A stretch of 64,000 nt of DNA from Myroides odoratus (GTDB taxonomy: Bacteria > Bacteroidota > Bacteroidia > Flavobacteriales > Flavobacteriaceae): assembly GCF_001549985.1 (NCBI RefSeq), contig NZ_LROZ01000001.1:434001-498000 (forward strand). Direction: 5' to 3'. The notes beneath the pieces were generated by a model that saw nothing but the letters and a program-made list of their open reading frames with translations, searched no databases and was not told the origin of the DNA. The translations under genes and the position numbers were made by a program. Shown piece by piece: positions 17,269 through 25,873 of this stretch. The first letter of the stretch is position 1. Each line of letters opens with the position of its first letter.

Positions 17269-18693
17269 CTACTTCATGGTAGCAAAATTGTAGAACTTCA
17301 TGTTTCCCGTTGCTTCAATTTCGACCTGTTGTTTTACCATTTCGCCTTGCGGTCTTTGCAACTCCAAGCTCAACTGATTCTTTCCTTTTGTCAAGGGTAC
17401 ACGAGCATACCTGATCTCAGCAGGCAAGGTTTGCCAGTTACGCGTATCAGCTTTCTCCGAAAACAAATTATACAGCTGCAATCCCAAACCAACACCTTCC
17501 AATACTGCATTATTATCATTGGATCTAGCTACAGATTTTACGGCGTATTCAGCCGCTTTCTTTACAGCCAATCGCGTTAAGATTTTTCCTAACTCTTTTC
17601 CGGCTCTTTCTTTTAAAGTAGAAACTGCAACAACATCTATATCCTGTACTTTCTCTAAGACAAAAGTTGCTGCACCATTCACTTGCACTTGTGCTTTTAC
17701 ATACGGTACGGGAATACTAATGTACTTAGGGAAAGCGATATTTACACTGTGGACATCACTTAAATCAGTATGGCCTGCAATACCAAAATCCAAAGGAATC
17801 ATCACTCCTAAAGCGTTGGTAAAAACTAAAGCTCCACTATCTCCTTTAATTAACGAGAAGACAATATTTTCTTCCTCTTTAATTGGGGCAGTTCCATTTT
17901 CCCAGAAGACCACTAATTCTCCTCCATCAGCCGTTTGATATGCTTTAAAAGGCATTGAAAATTCCTTCTCGAATTTCTTTAATTCATTCGTAAAGCCCAA
18001 TTTATTTGCCATATTCATGACATCATATTTCAGGTTTTCAGGAATACTTACTCCATAATACAGACCACCTGTTGCACTTTGATACGTTTCTACGGCATTT
18101 CTATATGAAATAAACGCATCGTTGTAATTTCCGGTGGATTCGTAAATAAGTCCTTGTAAATTTAGAGAAAAAGCATCTTTCGAATAACGCGTCGTCTTGT
18201 TATTGTATTTATCTCCTTGCTCATAGTTTTGAAGGGAAATACGACGTGCTTCTACTAAAGCTTCTTGAGATTGTCCTAAGTATAAATAGTTTAATGCTTT
18301 GTAGTAGTGAATCATGAAAATCTCGAATTCCTCACCCTTATAACTTTGAGACATGGAGTTCAAGAAAAGTCCTACCATTACATCCCCAACTTTCGTCACT
18401 TGATCTTCAATTAAAAGATCCGCCTTATTTAAGTATTGATTACTCAAGGCATAGTTCCCTTTAAGGTGTTCCACTCGCCCCTTTTCCATATAGAAGAGAA
18501 GTAAGTTTCTTGTTTTTTGTAGTAGTTTATTCTTATCCAAGGCATTATCGGCTCCTGCGTAATCTTGTTGGGTCATACGCTGGTAGTAATCCGTAATCCG
18601 ATCGTGATAAGTGGCGCATCCAAATACGAAAAACATTAGCGCTAAAGGCACTAATGTTTTTAATATTGAAGATATGGTTCGATTGAAAACCAT
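17269..18693 (-). CDS. COG3014 family lipoprotein with TPR-like region
   Basis: A 474-residue predicted lipoprotein: signal peptide with a lipobox ending at Cys26 (FVFGC). Residues 30-230 are helical and TPR-like (YYKALNYLYLGQSQEALVEARR, LNLQGLIYESTGNYNDAFISYRNAV), and the rest is beta-rich. It matches COG3014, a family that travels with LpoB in Gram-negative bacteria and is of unknown function. I use ATG 18693; the TTG one codon earlier is unlikely. It lies 11 bases after the lpoB-like gene. Outer-membrane location and a part in peptidoglycan synthase control are inferred from context. Confidence 0.85.
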   Translation of the reverse strand: MVFNRTISSILKTLVPLALMFFVFGCATYHDRITDYYQRMTQQDYAGADNALDKNKLLQKTRNLLLFYMEKGRVEHLKGNYALSNQYLNKADLLIEDQVTKVGDVMVGLFLNSMSQSYKGEEFEIFMIHYYKALNYLYLGQSQEALVEARRISLQNYEQGDKYNNKTTRYSKDAFSLNLQGLIYESTGNYNDAFISYRNAVETYQSATGGLYYGVSIPENLKYDVMNMANKLGFTNELKKFEKEFSMPFKAYQTADGGELVVFWENGTAPIKEEENIVFSLIKGDSGALVFTNALGVMIPLDFGIAGHTDLSDVHSVNIAFPKYISIPVPYVKAQVQVNGAATFVLEKVQDIDVVAVSTLKERAGKELGKILTRLAVKKAAEYAVKSVARSNDNNAVLEGVGLGLQLYNLFSEKADTRNWQTLPAEIRYARVPLTKGKNQLSLELQRPQGEMVKQQVEIEATGNMKFYNFATMK

Positions 18694-18704
18694 CAATTAT
18701 AAAT

Positions 18705-19328
18705 TTAGTTTTTTACGTATTTCGCTATTTTTTTATCACCGATCCAAACAACTTCATTTGTTTGAAGATTCGTTAATTCCAAATTAACTTGATAGTAAAC
18801 TACTTTTTTCTTTTTGTGTGAATCAACGATAGAGTTGATAGAACCTTGTAACATAAAATCTGCTCCTTGTTCTAATCCAAACTGTTTCATAGAAGAAGCA
18901 GAAGCATTTGTTTGTTGATCTGCTCTTTCTCCTCTTAACTCATCGCGTTTTTTACCTCCTTGTACTAAGCGAACACGTCCAGATTGAATGAATGATTGCT
19001 CTACGTCTTTTACGAAAGTTTCTGCGTCAATATGCTCATGGCTTTTGTTGTAAACCATTCCGACGATAACTACGGGTTTTTTATTGTTGTTGTCATCCTG
19101 AAAATCACCAATCCAAGCACCATCTAATACTTGTCTTGTCATTTGTTGTGCAACTTCTCTTGAATCTGAGTTATTCCATCTACCACTTATGTCGATTGTT
19201 TCATCTGTGCTAACACGTGTAACTTGACGACCACATGATGTGATAAATAAACCTGAGGCTGCTAAAATTGCAGCTAATGCTATCTTCTTAATTTGCATAC
19301 TTTTTTTATTATTCATTAATTTTTTCAT
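18705..19328 (-). CDS. LpoB-like penicillin-binding protein activator lipoprotein
   Basis: A 207-residue lipoprotein of the LpoB family, outer-membrane activators of bifunctional penicillin-binding proteins. A signal peptide ends in a lipobox (LFITSCGRQ). The conserved DISGRWN, TRQVLDGAW, FVKDVEQSFIQSGRVRLV, FGLEQGADFMLQGSI and VYYQVNLELTNLQT blocks follow. ATG 19328 overlaps the upstream stop (TAATG), suggesting translational coupling; Met codons at 19316 and 19298 would give shorter signal peptides. It is in a four-gene minus-strand operon. Confidence 0.88.
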   Translation of the reverse strand: MKKLMNNKKSMQIKKIALAAILAASGLFITSCGRQVTRVSTDETIDISGRWNNSDSREVAQQMTRQVLDGAWIGDFQDDNNNKKPVVIVGMVYNKSHEHIDAETFVKDVEQSFIQSGRVRLVQGGKKRDELRGERADQQTNASASSMKQFGLEQGADFMLQGSINSIVDSHKKKKVVYYQVNLELTNLQTNEVVWIGDKKIAKYVKN

Positions 19329-19726
19329 TAAATAGAGAACCACCAATTACCTGTTCTAAAACCAATACGAGGTGACCAATTCCAGTTGCTATAATTTCTA
19401 TAATAACCGTTGTAACCTGAATTGTAGTTATAGCCATAATCCGAATAATAACTACGGCCATATTTTGCACGAGCCATGCGTTCTTCGTGGCGGTATTGTC
19501 TTTTTAGCGCTTTGCGTTCTTGCTTGGCTTCATACCAATCAAACGCTTTATAAGTATCTTGTACGGTTTCCCCTAAATGTACTAAAAGTGAATCCTTTTG
19601 CATCATGTATTTTTCCATGCTTACACGATAGTTGGGATTCTGATCAAAAATAGGAGTTTGTGCACTAACTTGATATGTTAACAAGCTACATATCACGAGT
19701 CCGAATAACTTTATAACATTTTTCAT
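19328..19726 (-). CDS. secreted protein of unknown function, Tyr/Arg-rich
   Basis: A 132-residue exported protein. Residues 1-22 form a signal peptide ending in VSAQ. The middle (60-90) is strongly basic and helical (KQERKALKRQYRHEERMAR); the tail (90-125) is rich in Tyr, Asn, Gly and Trp, such as YNSGYNGYYRNYSNW, and ends in GNWWFSI. I do not recognise a named family. It starts the operon with the LpoB-like and COG3014 genes, so it probably acts in the periplasm or at the envelope with them. Confidence 0.75.
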   Translation of the reverse strand: MKNVIKLFGLVICSLLTYQVSAQTPIFDQNPNYRVSMEKYMMQKDSLLVHLGETVQDTYKAFDWYEAKQERKALKRQYRHEERMARAKYGRSYYSDYGYNYNSGYNGYYRNYSNWNWSPRIGFRTGNWWFSI

Positions 19727-19780
19727 AGCTTGAATTTTAAAAATTAAACACTATTTTTTCTAAGGTAAATATAGCGCTTT

Positions 19781-20872
19781 TTATTTAATTAATAAAGCTC
19801 CTGTTCCCATTTTATCTTCAATAAAATGTTCATTCTGACAGAATTTGCTTAATTCCTCTCGAATAAACGCAAGTACAACTTCTTTATTGCTTTCTGGAAA
19901 AAGGACATGTACATTCGCCCCTGCATCTAGCGTAAAACAAACTGGAATTTCTGTTTTAGCTCGAAAGTCCCAAATTTGTTCAATAATTTGAAGTGTATTG
20001 GGTTTCATCAAAATAAAATAAGGCATTGACGTCATCATCATCGCGTGTAAGGTCAATGCTTCACTTTCTACCAAAGCCACAAATTGTTTCAAATCTCCCG
20101 TTTGTAGTATATTTTTTAATTGACTTAGGTTTTGATGGGCTTGATTAAAACGCTCCTTTGCAAAAGGATGATTGTGCATGAGATCATGTCCTACGGTACT
20201 TGATACCTGTTTCTCTCCTTTATCCACTAATAAAATAACGTCTTGGTAGTTTTTAAAATTAGCATGTACATCAAAAGGTGCTTCAATACCAAATAAATCA
20301 GAACTACCTGCTACCTCGGCCTGCGCTCCCCAAACGACAATTTCACCTGCAATACTTCGACAAGCACTTCCAGAACCTAAACGCGCTAAGAAAGAAGCTT
20401 TTTTCAAGAAATAATCGTGTGTCATAGCAGGATTTAATGCCTGTTCCAATGACATTATATTCATCGACAAAGCTGCCATTCCAGAGGCAGAAGATGCGAT
20501 TCCTGAACTATGAGGAAACGTATTTGCTGTATCAATTGTAAAGTGATAATGCTCAATATAAGAGCAATAGGGTAAAATACGTTCAAAGAACTTTTGAATT
20601 TTTGGCTTGAAATCTTCTTTGGGTTGTCCTTCAAATAACAAATCAAAAATAATGCCGTTACTTTCTTTCTTTCTAAATCCCAATGTGGTAATGGTCTTGC
20701 AGTTACTCAACGTAAAACTCAATGATGGGTTTGCGGGAATCTGGTGTTCTTTTTTTCCCCAATACTTCACTAGGGCAATATTACTTGGTGCACTCCATGT
20801 AAATGTTCCCTCTTGTACTAGTTCTCCCTTTGTTGCAGTTGCATCGAAAATAAAATCTGTTGCGCTTGTCAT
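19781..20872 (-). CDS. mvaD: diphosphomevalonate decarboxylase
   Basis: Converts mevalonate 5-diphosphate to isopentenyl diphosphate with ATP use and loss of CO2. The 363-residue GHMP-fold enzyme has SNIALVKYWGK with the conserved Lys, the phosphate loop FPHSSGIASSASGMAAL, and LGSGSACRSIAGEIVVW. The later FTLDAGANVHVLF carries the catalytic Asp position. I chose ATG 20872 because a TATTTTTG box at 20891-20898 covers the upstream TTG. It stands apart from the kinase genes on the same strand. Confidence 0.94.
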   Translation of the reverse strand: MTSATDFIFDATATKGELVQEGTFTWSAPSNIALVKYWGKKEHQIPANPSLSFTLSNCKTITTLGFRKKESNGIIFDLLFEGQPKEDFKPKIQKFFERILPYCSYIEHYHFTIDTANTFPHSSGIASSASGMAALSMNIMSLEQALNPAMTHDYFLKKASFLARLGSGSACRSIAGEIVVWGAQAEVAGSSDLFGIEAPFDVHANFKNYQDVILLVDKGEKQVSSTVGHDLMHNHPFAKERFNQAHQNLSQLKNILQTGDLKQFVALVESEALTLHAMMMTSMPYFILMKPNTLQIIEQIWDFRAKTEIPVCFTLDAGANVHVLFPESNKEVVLAFIREELSKFCQNEHFIEDKMGTGALLIK

Positions 20873-20890
20873 TCCTTTCAAAAATTTTGA

Positions 20891-20898
20891 CAAAAATA
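20891..20898 (-). promoter_or_regulatory. TAnnTTTG promoter box for mvaD
   Basis: TATTTTTG on the minus strand, 18 bases before ATG 20872. Confidence 0.6.
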
Positions 20899-21091
20899 CT
20901 ACCTTTTTATCACATACCGAGTTTTCTCCTCCACATCCCTAAAAACTGCTTATAACCAAATCTTTCACAGTTTTTACCACACAATCCATACAGTTTTTAT
21001 GTATTTATTGCAAAAAAAATAGTTGAATATTGGATAATATACAAACATATATTATATTCGCTCTACACCGAACCCACAAACTCATTAAAAC

Positions 21092-21712
21092 ATGGTTAAA
21101 TTACACCTTACAACGACCACTGAAAATAAATTGAAGGGGATCCAATCCATTTCCATTTATTCAGGGACGAATTTGATCAAAGAGCTCGATTGCACCACTT
21201 CGTCTAGTATAGCTTTAGATGATCACACGCCAGATCTGTTTATTACCGATGGGCATACCTTACAGCACATTTCTCTCGCAGAAATCAAAGAAGCCAAACA
21301 ACTAACCGTACAACTAACAGAAAATTTAGCGGTTCAACTACGTGTAAGCAATCCGATTAACCTATTGGATTACACCAATTGGATTTTAGCCTCACTTTCA
21401 GGTAGCATTGCCATCGGTTATTCTATTTTTACCAACTCTGATTGGAGAGAATTTTTATTTCTCTTAGGCAGTACGATTATTGTCCTATTTGTTTTCATGT
21501 TATTGTACAAACATCCTATTAAGACTAGAAATTACAACATTCGAATGTATGCTACTATTAGTGCGCTTGTGTTGATTTTCATCTTTATTCCCTTTGAGAA
21601 TTGGTATTTAAAAACATTAGTAGGGTTATCAACCTTAACCGTTATTACGCGATTTATTAAGGCGTATCAACGATCATTGACTGTAGCTTACCCTCCATTT
21701 ACGAAAGAATAA
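21092..21712 (+). CDS. membrane protein of unknown function
   Basis: A 206-residue protein I do not recognise. Residues 1-90 are soluble and look beta-rich (LHLTTTTENKLKGIQSISIY and similar), with no signal peptide. Residues 93-190 hold four predicted membrane helices: about 94-111, 117-137, 149-167 and 170-188. The short tail is basic. A cytoplasmic N-terminal domain anchored by a four-helix bundle is the likely topology. It is flanked by its own spacer and a terminator, so it is probably a single-gene unit. Confidence 0.7.
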   Translation: MVKLHLTTTTENKLKGIQSISIYSGTNLIKELDCTTSSSIALDDHTPDLFITDGHTLQHISLAEIKEAKQLTVQLTENLAVQLRVSNPINLLDYTNWILASLSGSIAIGYSIFTNSDWREFLFLLGSTIIVLFVFMLLYKHPIKTRNYNIRMYATISALVLIFIFIPFENWYLKTLVGLSTLTVITRFIKAYQRSLTVAYPPFTKE

Positions 21713-21715
21713 AAA

Positions 21716-21750
21716 AAATATGGAAGGGGATACCTTCCATATTTCTATTA
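21716..21750 (+). terminator. terminator after the 206-residue membrane protein gene
   Basis: A 12-bp perfect stem (21716-21727 with 21733-21744) and GGATA loop, four bases after the stop. The T run is short. Confidence 0.7.
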
Positions 21751-21909
21751 GCACTTACAAAATTACATACATCTTTAAATCATACTTGAAGTAGTCTAAT
21801 TTATTCGTTGTGTGTTTGCCAAAGGAACGTAAAAAACTTGCATACACTACCAAAACAAAATAAACTTATCAACAATGTTATCACCAATTCTCTTTTATTT
21901 AAGAAAAGA

Positions 21910-22395
21910 TTAAGAGCTGTAATAATATTGATTAATTTTTTCAATCACTTCCTTTCTACTTTGCACGCTGATATAGTCCTCATCTATTGGAGCACTAAAC
22001 ATAAACATCGGATTTGCAGGAAATTCAGTCGATGTTCGGAACAGCAGGAAGTAACTTTTCCCTGAGCGTCCCGCTTGCATCCATTCTTCTAGTTTATAAT
22101 AATCTGGAATAGAACGACGTTCTCTGACAACAATTAAAACATCTTTAATCGCTGACCAAGGTAAAAACTTTTCTTTGAACAAGCTTTTATAGCTTACTCC
22201 TTTCTCGTCAATAATCACTTTCATGCAACATACTTTGTACAGAAAAACAAAAAACAAGAAAAATAGTAGGATGGCCACAAATTTAACGATACCTGAAGCA
22301 ACCAATAGGAAAAAAATTCCAATGGATAAAAAAGGACCTAAACACAGCAGCAAGAGTAGTATACGACTACTTGTATTATAATAGTTGAATTTCAT
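21910..22395 (-). CDS. membrane protein with PH-like (YcxB-type) C-terminal domain
   Basis: A 161-residue protein with two adjacent membrane helices (about 10-33 and 36-56), then a cytoplasmic part with VIIDEKGVSYKSLFKEKFLPWSAIKDV, a pattern typical of bacterial PH-like domains in YcxB-type proteins, followed by YFLLFRTSTEFPANPMFMF and a C-terminal helix. The function is unknown. It follows the BaiN-like gene by 9 bases on the same strand, so the two are likely cotranscribed. Confidence 0.65.
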   Translation of the reverse strand: MKFNYYNTSSRILLLLLCLGPFLSIGIFFLLVASGIVKFVAILLFFLFFVFLYKVCCMKVIIDEKGVSYKSLFKEKFLPWSAIKDVLIVVRERRSIPDYYKLEEWMQAGRSGKSYFLLFRTSTEFPANPMFMFSAPIDEDYISVQSRKEVIEKINQYYYSS

Positions 22396-22404
22396 ATTGT
22401 TCTT

Positions 22405-23619
22405 TTAAAATTTTGAAGCAATTGCTTGAGCGGCTAAGAAACCCGTTGTCCAAGCATTTTGAAAATTAAATCCTCCTGTAATTGCATCAATATTGAGAAT
22501 TTCACCTGCAAAGTATAAATCTGCTTTGACTTTACTTTCCATTGTTTTGAAATTAACATCGCGCAAATCAATTCCACCAGCTGTTACAAATTCTTCTTTA
22601 AATGTACTCTTCCCATTCACTTGAAATTCTCCCTCTTGCAATTGAAGCATAAGGGCTTGTAATTGTTTGTTATTGACATCCGCCCAAGTTTGGGTCGCTT
22701 CAATTTGTGCAGCTTGTACGAATCGTTCCCACAGACGCGTTGGAAAATCAAACAATCCTCGTTTCATCACCATTTTCTTGGCATGCTCGCGTTTAAAATC
22801 TTTCAATTGTTCCAACAAATCTTCTCGATCTACCGTTGGCAACCAATTGACTATAATGTGGAACTGGTACTTTTTTTCTGCTAGAATTCGAGCTCCCCAA
22901 GCAGATAAACGCAAAATACCTGGACCACTCATCCCCCAATGGGTAATTAATAACGGTCCTGTTGCTTCTAGCTTTGTTCCCTTTACTTTAATGGATGCTT
23001 CTGTTGAAACTCCCATCAGGTCTTGAATACGTTTATCTTTGATATTAAAAGTGAATAAAGAAGGTACCGGTTCAACTAAACGATGTCCAAGATCCCCCAT
23101 CAGTTGTCCTATTTTTGGATTACTTCCTGTGGCAAATACCAACTGAGCACAAGTCATACTATCTTTGGTGGTATCGAGTTTCCATCCCTTCTCACTTTGG
23201 TAGACCCCTTGTACACTTACCCCTTGTATCACCTCAATCTTGTGTTTAGCCGTTGCTTGAGTAAAACAATCAATAATTGTCTGTGAAGAATCTGTAGTAG
23301 GAAACATACGTCCATCCTCTTCGATTTTCAATTCAACCCCATGTTTTTCAAACCACGCAATCGTATCTCCACAACAAAATTGGTGAAAAGGGCCTAGTAA
23401 TTCCTTAGCTCCTCTAGGGTAAAACTGCACCAATTCACTAGGAACAAAACAAGCATGTGTCACATTGCAACGCCCACCTCCAGATATTTTCACCTTGGAC
23501 AAGACTTCTTTTCCGCGTTCTACGATAGCAATGCGCAAACCAGGTTTGCGTTCTGCAATATTAATTGCCGTAAAAAAACCAGCTGCTCCCCCTCCTACCA
23601 ATATAACATCATAATACAT
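22405..23619 (-). CDS. NAD(P)/FAD-dependent oxidoreductase (HI0933/BaiN family)
   Basis: A 404-residue flavoprotein. The N-terminal Rossmann motif VGGGAAGFFTAINIAE binds FAD; KVKISGGGRCNVTH is the family signature; the C-terminal FAGEILNIDAITGGFNFQNAW closes the FAD site. The family is common but poorly defined; BaiN takes part in bile-acid reduction in clostridia, yet that cannot be assumed here. Length is usual. A TATCTTTG box lies at 23691-23698 on the same strand, 71 bases upstream. Confidence 0.9.
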   Translation of the reverse strand: MYYDVILVGGGAAGFFTAINIAERKPGLRIAIVERGKEVLSKVKISGGGRCNVTHACFVPSELVQFYPRGAKELLGPFHQFCCGDTIAWFEKHGVELKIEEDGRMFPTTDSSQTIIDCFTQATAKHKIEVIQGVSVQGVYQSEKGWKLDTTKDSMTCAQLVFATGSNPKIGQLMGDLGHRLVEPVPSLFTFNIKDKRIQDLMGVSTEASIKVKGTKLEATGPLLITHWGMSGPGILRLSAWGARILAEKKYQFHIIVNWLPTVDREDLLEQLKDFKREHAKKMVMKRGLFDFPTRLWERFVQAAQIEATQTWADVNNKQLQALMLQLQEGEFQVNGKSTFKEEFVTAGGIDLRDVNFKTMESKVKADLYFAGEILNIDAITGGFNFQNAWTTGFLAAQAIASKF

Positions 23620-23690
23620 ACCTTCTGTATTTAACCATTAAGTAAAGATCCTTTTTTTTATTTTACATGAAACATTTATCTTTACAGCCA

Positions 23691-23698
23691 CAAAGATA
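23691..23698 (-). promoter_or_regulatory. TAnnTTTG promoter box for the BaiN-like gene
   Basis: TATCTTTG on the minus strand in the divergent spacer; a near-match, TATCTTTA at 23677-23684, faces the opposite gene. Confidence 0.45.
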
Positions 23699-23739
23699 CT
23701 TACTTACAATCGCATCCTTATCATTGTAAAATTAAGATT

Positions 23740-24315
23740 ATGAAAAAATTGCCCTTTTTATTCCTGCTTGTTTTATTTGCCATGTGTAAATCTGTTCCAC
23801 CTGGAAGTAGTTCAAGTAGTAGCAACGCCAACAGTAGTAACGCTTCCAAAGATTTATCTATTGAAGAGCGTTTAGAAGAAATCAAAGAAGAAAACCGATT
23901 ACCAGAAGCCAAAGACGTAATTGATTTACCTTCTTATGCCCAGGTAAGAGACGATTTCCGCTCAGTCACAGACAAGACAAAAGAGTCCTATTTACAAGGG
24001 ATGCAAGCAACGGGAGATAAATACAGTGTGGTTATTTTGACTCAAGGATTCAAAGGAGAGAATATTGTTGTTAAAAACAGCAGTAAAACATTCTTCAAAG
24101 GAATGACCATGAGTGATTTGTCCAATGGAATTGCAAAATCCATTCGCGTAGACAACACCGATGACTTTACGATTGTTGACACCTACACCAATAGTGAAGT
24201 AGTGATTGAAAGCGATCATGCAAAGATGTTTAAGTTTATCTATGTGATGAAAAACAGCAGCAAAGACAATCCTTTCAAAGTAACGTTTAGCAATACGCTA
24301 CGACCGGTACGTTAA
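23740..24315 (+). CDS. lipoprotein of unknown function with Ser/Asn linker
   Basis: A 191-residue predicted lipoprotein: a hydrophobic signal ends at FAMCK (Cys16), followed by a low-complexity Ser/Asn linker (about 20-36). A charged helix and a globular part follow, with VVILTQGFKGENIVVKNSS and VIESDHAKMFKFIYVMKN. I do not recognise the family. The next gene overlaps its stop by one base (TAATG), so the two are translationally coupled and probably act together. Confidence 0.7.
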   Translation: MKKLPFLFLLVLFAMCKSVPPGSSSSSSNANSSNASKDLSIEERLEEIKEENRLPEAKDVIDLPSYAQVRDDFRSVTDKTKESYLQGMQATGDKYSVVILTQGFKGENIVVKNSSKTFFKGMTMSDLSNGIAKSIRVDNTDDFTIVDTYTNSEVVIESDHAKMFKFIYVMKNSSKDNPFKVTFSNTLRPVR

Positions 24316-24716
24316 TGGAAACACGAGATACAATTTTACGACTCATAGAACAAACGGCTCTTATTTTAAGGGCCTTTTTCAATTCATTGCCTTTGGAAGA
24401 GGAGTCGCATGAACAACAAATGGAGAATTTTACGTCCAGCCTCAAAGGCCAAACAGCTGTAGATTTAGACCTACTCCTAACCTTAGAAACACCTCTTCAA
24501 GTACAGCATTTTTTCGCCTCACATCCTTCTTTTGACGCTACAAATCAGGAATTGCTCGCCGATCTGCTTGTAACCCTTACAGAACAAACATCGTCAATAT
24601 CTACAAGTTTAATGTATAAAAAAACAGCTTTAATACTCTATTTAGTAATTAATCAAACCACACAAACACACGATTGGAATCGACAAGAAAAAATAAATAA
24701 ATTAAGATTAAATTAA
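24315..24716 (+). CDS. small cytoplasmic protein of unknown function
   Basis: A 133-residue mostly helical protein, acidic in its first half (LEEESHEQQMENF), with no signal peptide or membrane segment. It contains a DLLLTLETP stretch and a C-terminal ALILYLVINQTTQ helix. I do not recognise a family. Its ATG overlaps the stop of the lipoprotein gene by one base. It ends 13 bases from the convergent gene on the other strand. Confidence 0.65.
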   Translation: METRDTILRLIEQTALILRAFFNSLPLEEESHEQQMENFTSSLKGQTAVDLDLLLTLETPLQVQHFFASHPSFDATNQELLADLLVTLTEQTSSISTSLMYKKTALILYLVINQTTQTHDWNRQEKINKLRLN

Positions 24717-24729
24717 TCAGTTCGTTTTC

Positions 24730-25419
24730 TTATTTCATTCTAACTATAGTAGGCTCACCCGCCACCATAATCACAACATCTTCAACCTCTCTAACCTCTT
24801 CAACCATCGTTATCTTGAGTAAAGTATCAAAATCCCTAACATTAATAATTTGAGTTGTTAGCCCCATAAATGTAGACTGGATATTTAACTCATTTTCTAC
24901 AGAATCAGGTATAATAAGTTTAAATTCACCGTTCACATCTGTTTCTACACTTTCCTTTGTATCGAGAATACTTATCACACATCCAGGCAAAGGGAAATTT
25001 TCTTCATCTACAATATATCCTTTTAAAATTCTCTTCTTATACAATGTAGCTTCGTCCTTACTTTTATCTTGCTTTTTGTCAACACTAAAATGTTCAGTTC
25101 TATTACTTTCTTGTCCATGAATAGTCGTTACAGTAGTCAAAACCAATAAGTTTACAAAGGTTGCTACTAATCCATTGAATCGAAATCCTCTAGAAGTATG
25201 CAATCCATCATCTAAAGGAATATTTAAAAACTTTACGGGAATTCGCCCACATAGTTTACCTCCTTTTTTGATTTGTTCAATTAATTCTTGCTCAGTATAA
25301 CTCGAGAAATCGTAAATTTCTTTTTCACAAACTGCACAATGCCTTCCTTTTTCTAAAGGCGTCATCTGATTCCAATCTTCGGAACAAGGTTTAGGGATGT
25401 CTATGATATATTTTGCCAT
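24730..25419 (-). CDS. membrane protein with Cys-cluster N-terminus and carboxypeptidase-like regulatory domain
   Basis: A 229-residue protein. Residues 1-60 carry Cys12, Cys28, Cys31 and Cys57 in a pattern (PCSEDWNQM, HCAVCEKEIYDFS) known from Bacteroidetes proteins and likely to bind metal. One membrane helix follows at about 82-100. The outer part (130-215) is a CarboxypepD_reg-like beta sandwich: KGYIVDEENFPLPGCVISI, then VNGEFKLIIP. The likely topology is cytoplasmic Cys domain and periplasmic sandwich. The function is unknown. It is last in a three-gene minus-strand group. Confidence 0.75.
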   Translation of the reverse strand: MAKYIIDIPKPCSEDWNQMTPLEKGRHCAVCEKEIYDFSSYTEQELIEQIKKGGKLCGRIPVKFLNIPLDDGLHTSRGFRFNGLVATFVNLLVLTTVTTIHGQESNRTEHFSVDKKQDKSKDEATLYKKRILKGYIVDEENFPLPGCVISILDTKESVETDVNGEFKLIIPDSVENELNIQSTFMGLTTQIINVRDFDTLLKITMVEEVREVEDVVIMVAGEPTIVRMK

Positions 25420-25445
25420 ATGGAATACGTTTATAATTAAAGTTT

Positions 25446-25862
25446 TTATTTTTTATGTTTTACTACCTGTACAATGTCTTTTTCTTTCCTGATATCATAA
25501 ACACCAAGTTCAACCGTTTCTTCCCGAGATTGCATACACATTCCATCCTGTTGGAGGCGTTGCAAGGTTAGTACTACTTGATTTTTTCCAATAATAGTAT
25601 AAACTCCAGCCGTAGAAGTAAAGCAATCATTGCCACAAGGAGCAGTATAATAGCACGAGAAGGTTTGGTCTTCTTTAAATTCAATAAAGTTTCCAAATCG
25701 TTCTATTTTCGTTGCTTCCGCAGTTAAATTGGCAGGCGTTAACACATACTCATCCATTGCCTCATAGGTAATGAGTTCATTCGTTTTCCATGTTCCGATC
25801 CAATCTTGAGCATAGGACAAACTACTCAAAAGAAACCCCATTAATACGGTATATATTTTCAT
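25446..25862 (-). CDS. secreted lipocalin-like protein of unknown function
   Basis: A 138-residue exported protein with a signal peptide ending in LSYAQ. The mature part begins DWIGTWKTNEL and continues as alternating strands, with IEFKEDQTFSCYY and AGVYTIIGKNQVVLTL, a pattern like small lipocalin-type barrels. Cys residues near 72, 76 and 80 could form a disulfide. It is not assigned to a named family. It lies 11 bases after the YqjF-like gene. Confidence 0.65.
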   Translation of the reverse strand: MKIYTVLMGFLLSSLSYAQDWIGTWKTNELITYEAMDEYVLTPANLTAEATKIERFGNFIEFKEDQTFSCYYTAPCGNDCFTSTAGVYTIIGKNQVVLTLQRLQQDGMCMQSREETVELGVYDIRKEKDIVQVVKHKK

Positions 25863-25873
25863 TGCTCTAGATT

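Noticed and set aside
17519..17938. 139-codon plus-strand frame inside the COG3014 gene
   Set aside because: It is a shadow of the minus-strand lipoprotein gene, with no promoter or ribosome site of its own.
21808..22065. 85-codon plus-strand frame near the PH-like protein gene
   Set aside because: It overlaps the 3' end of the minus-strand gene and starts in an AT-rich spacer without protein-like composition.
22667..23026. 119-codon plus-strand frame within the BaiN-like gene
   Set aside because: It is antisense to an enzyme with clear FAD motifs and has no family match.
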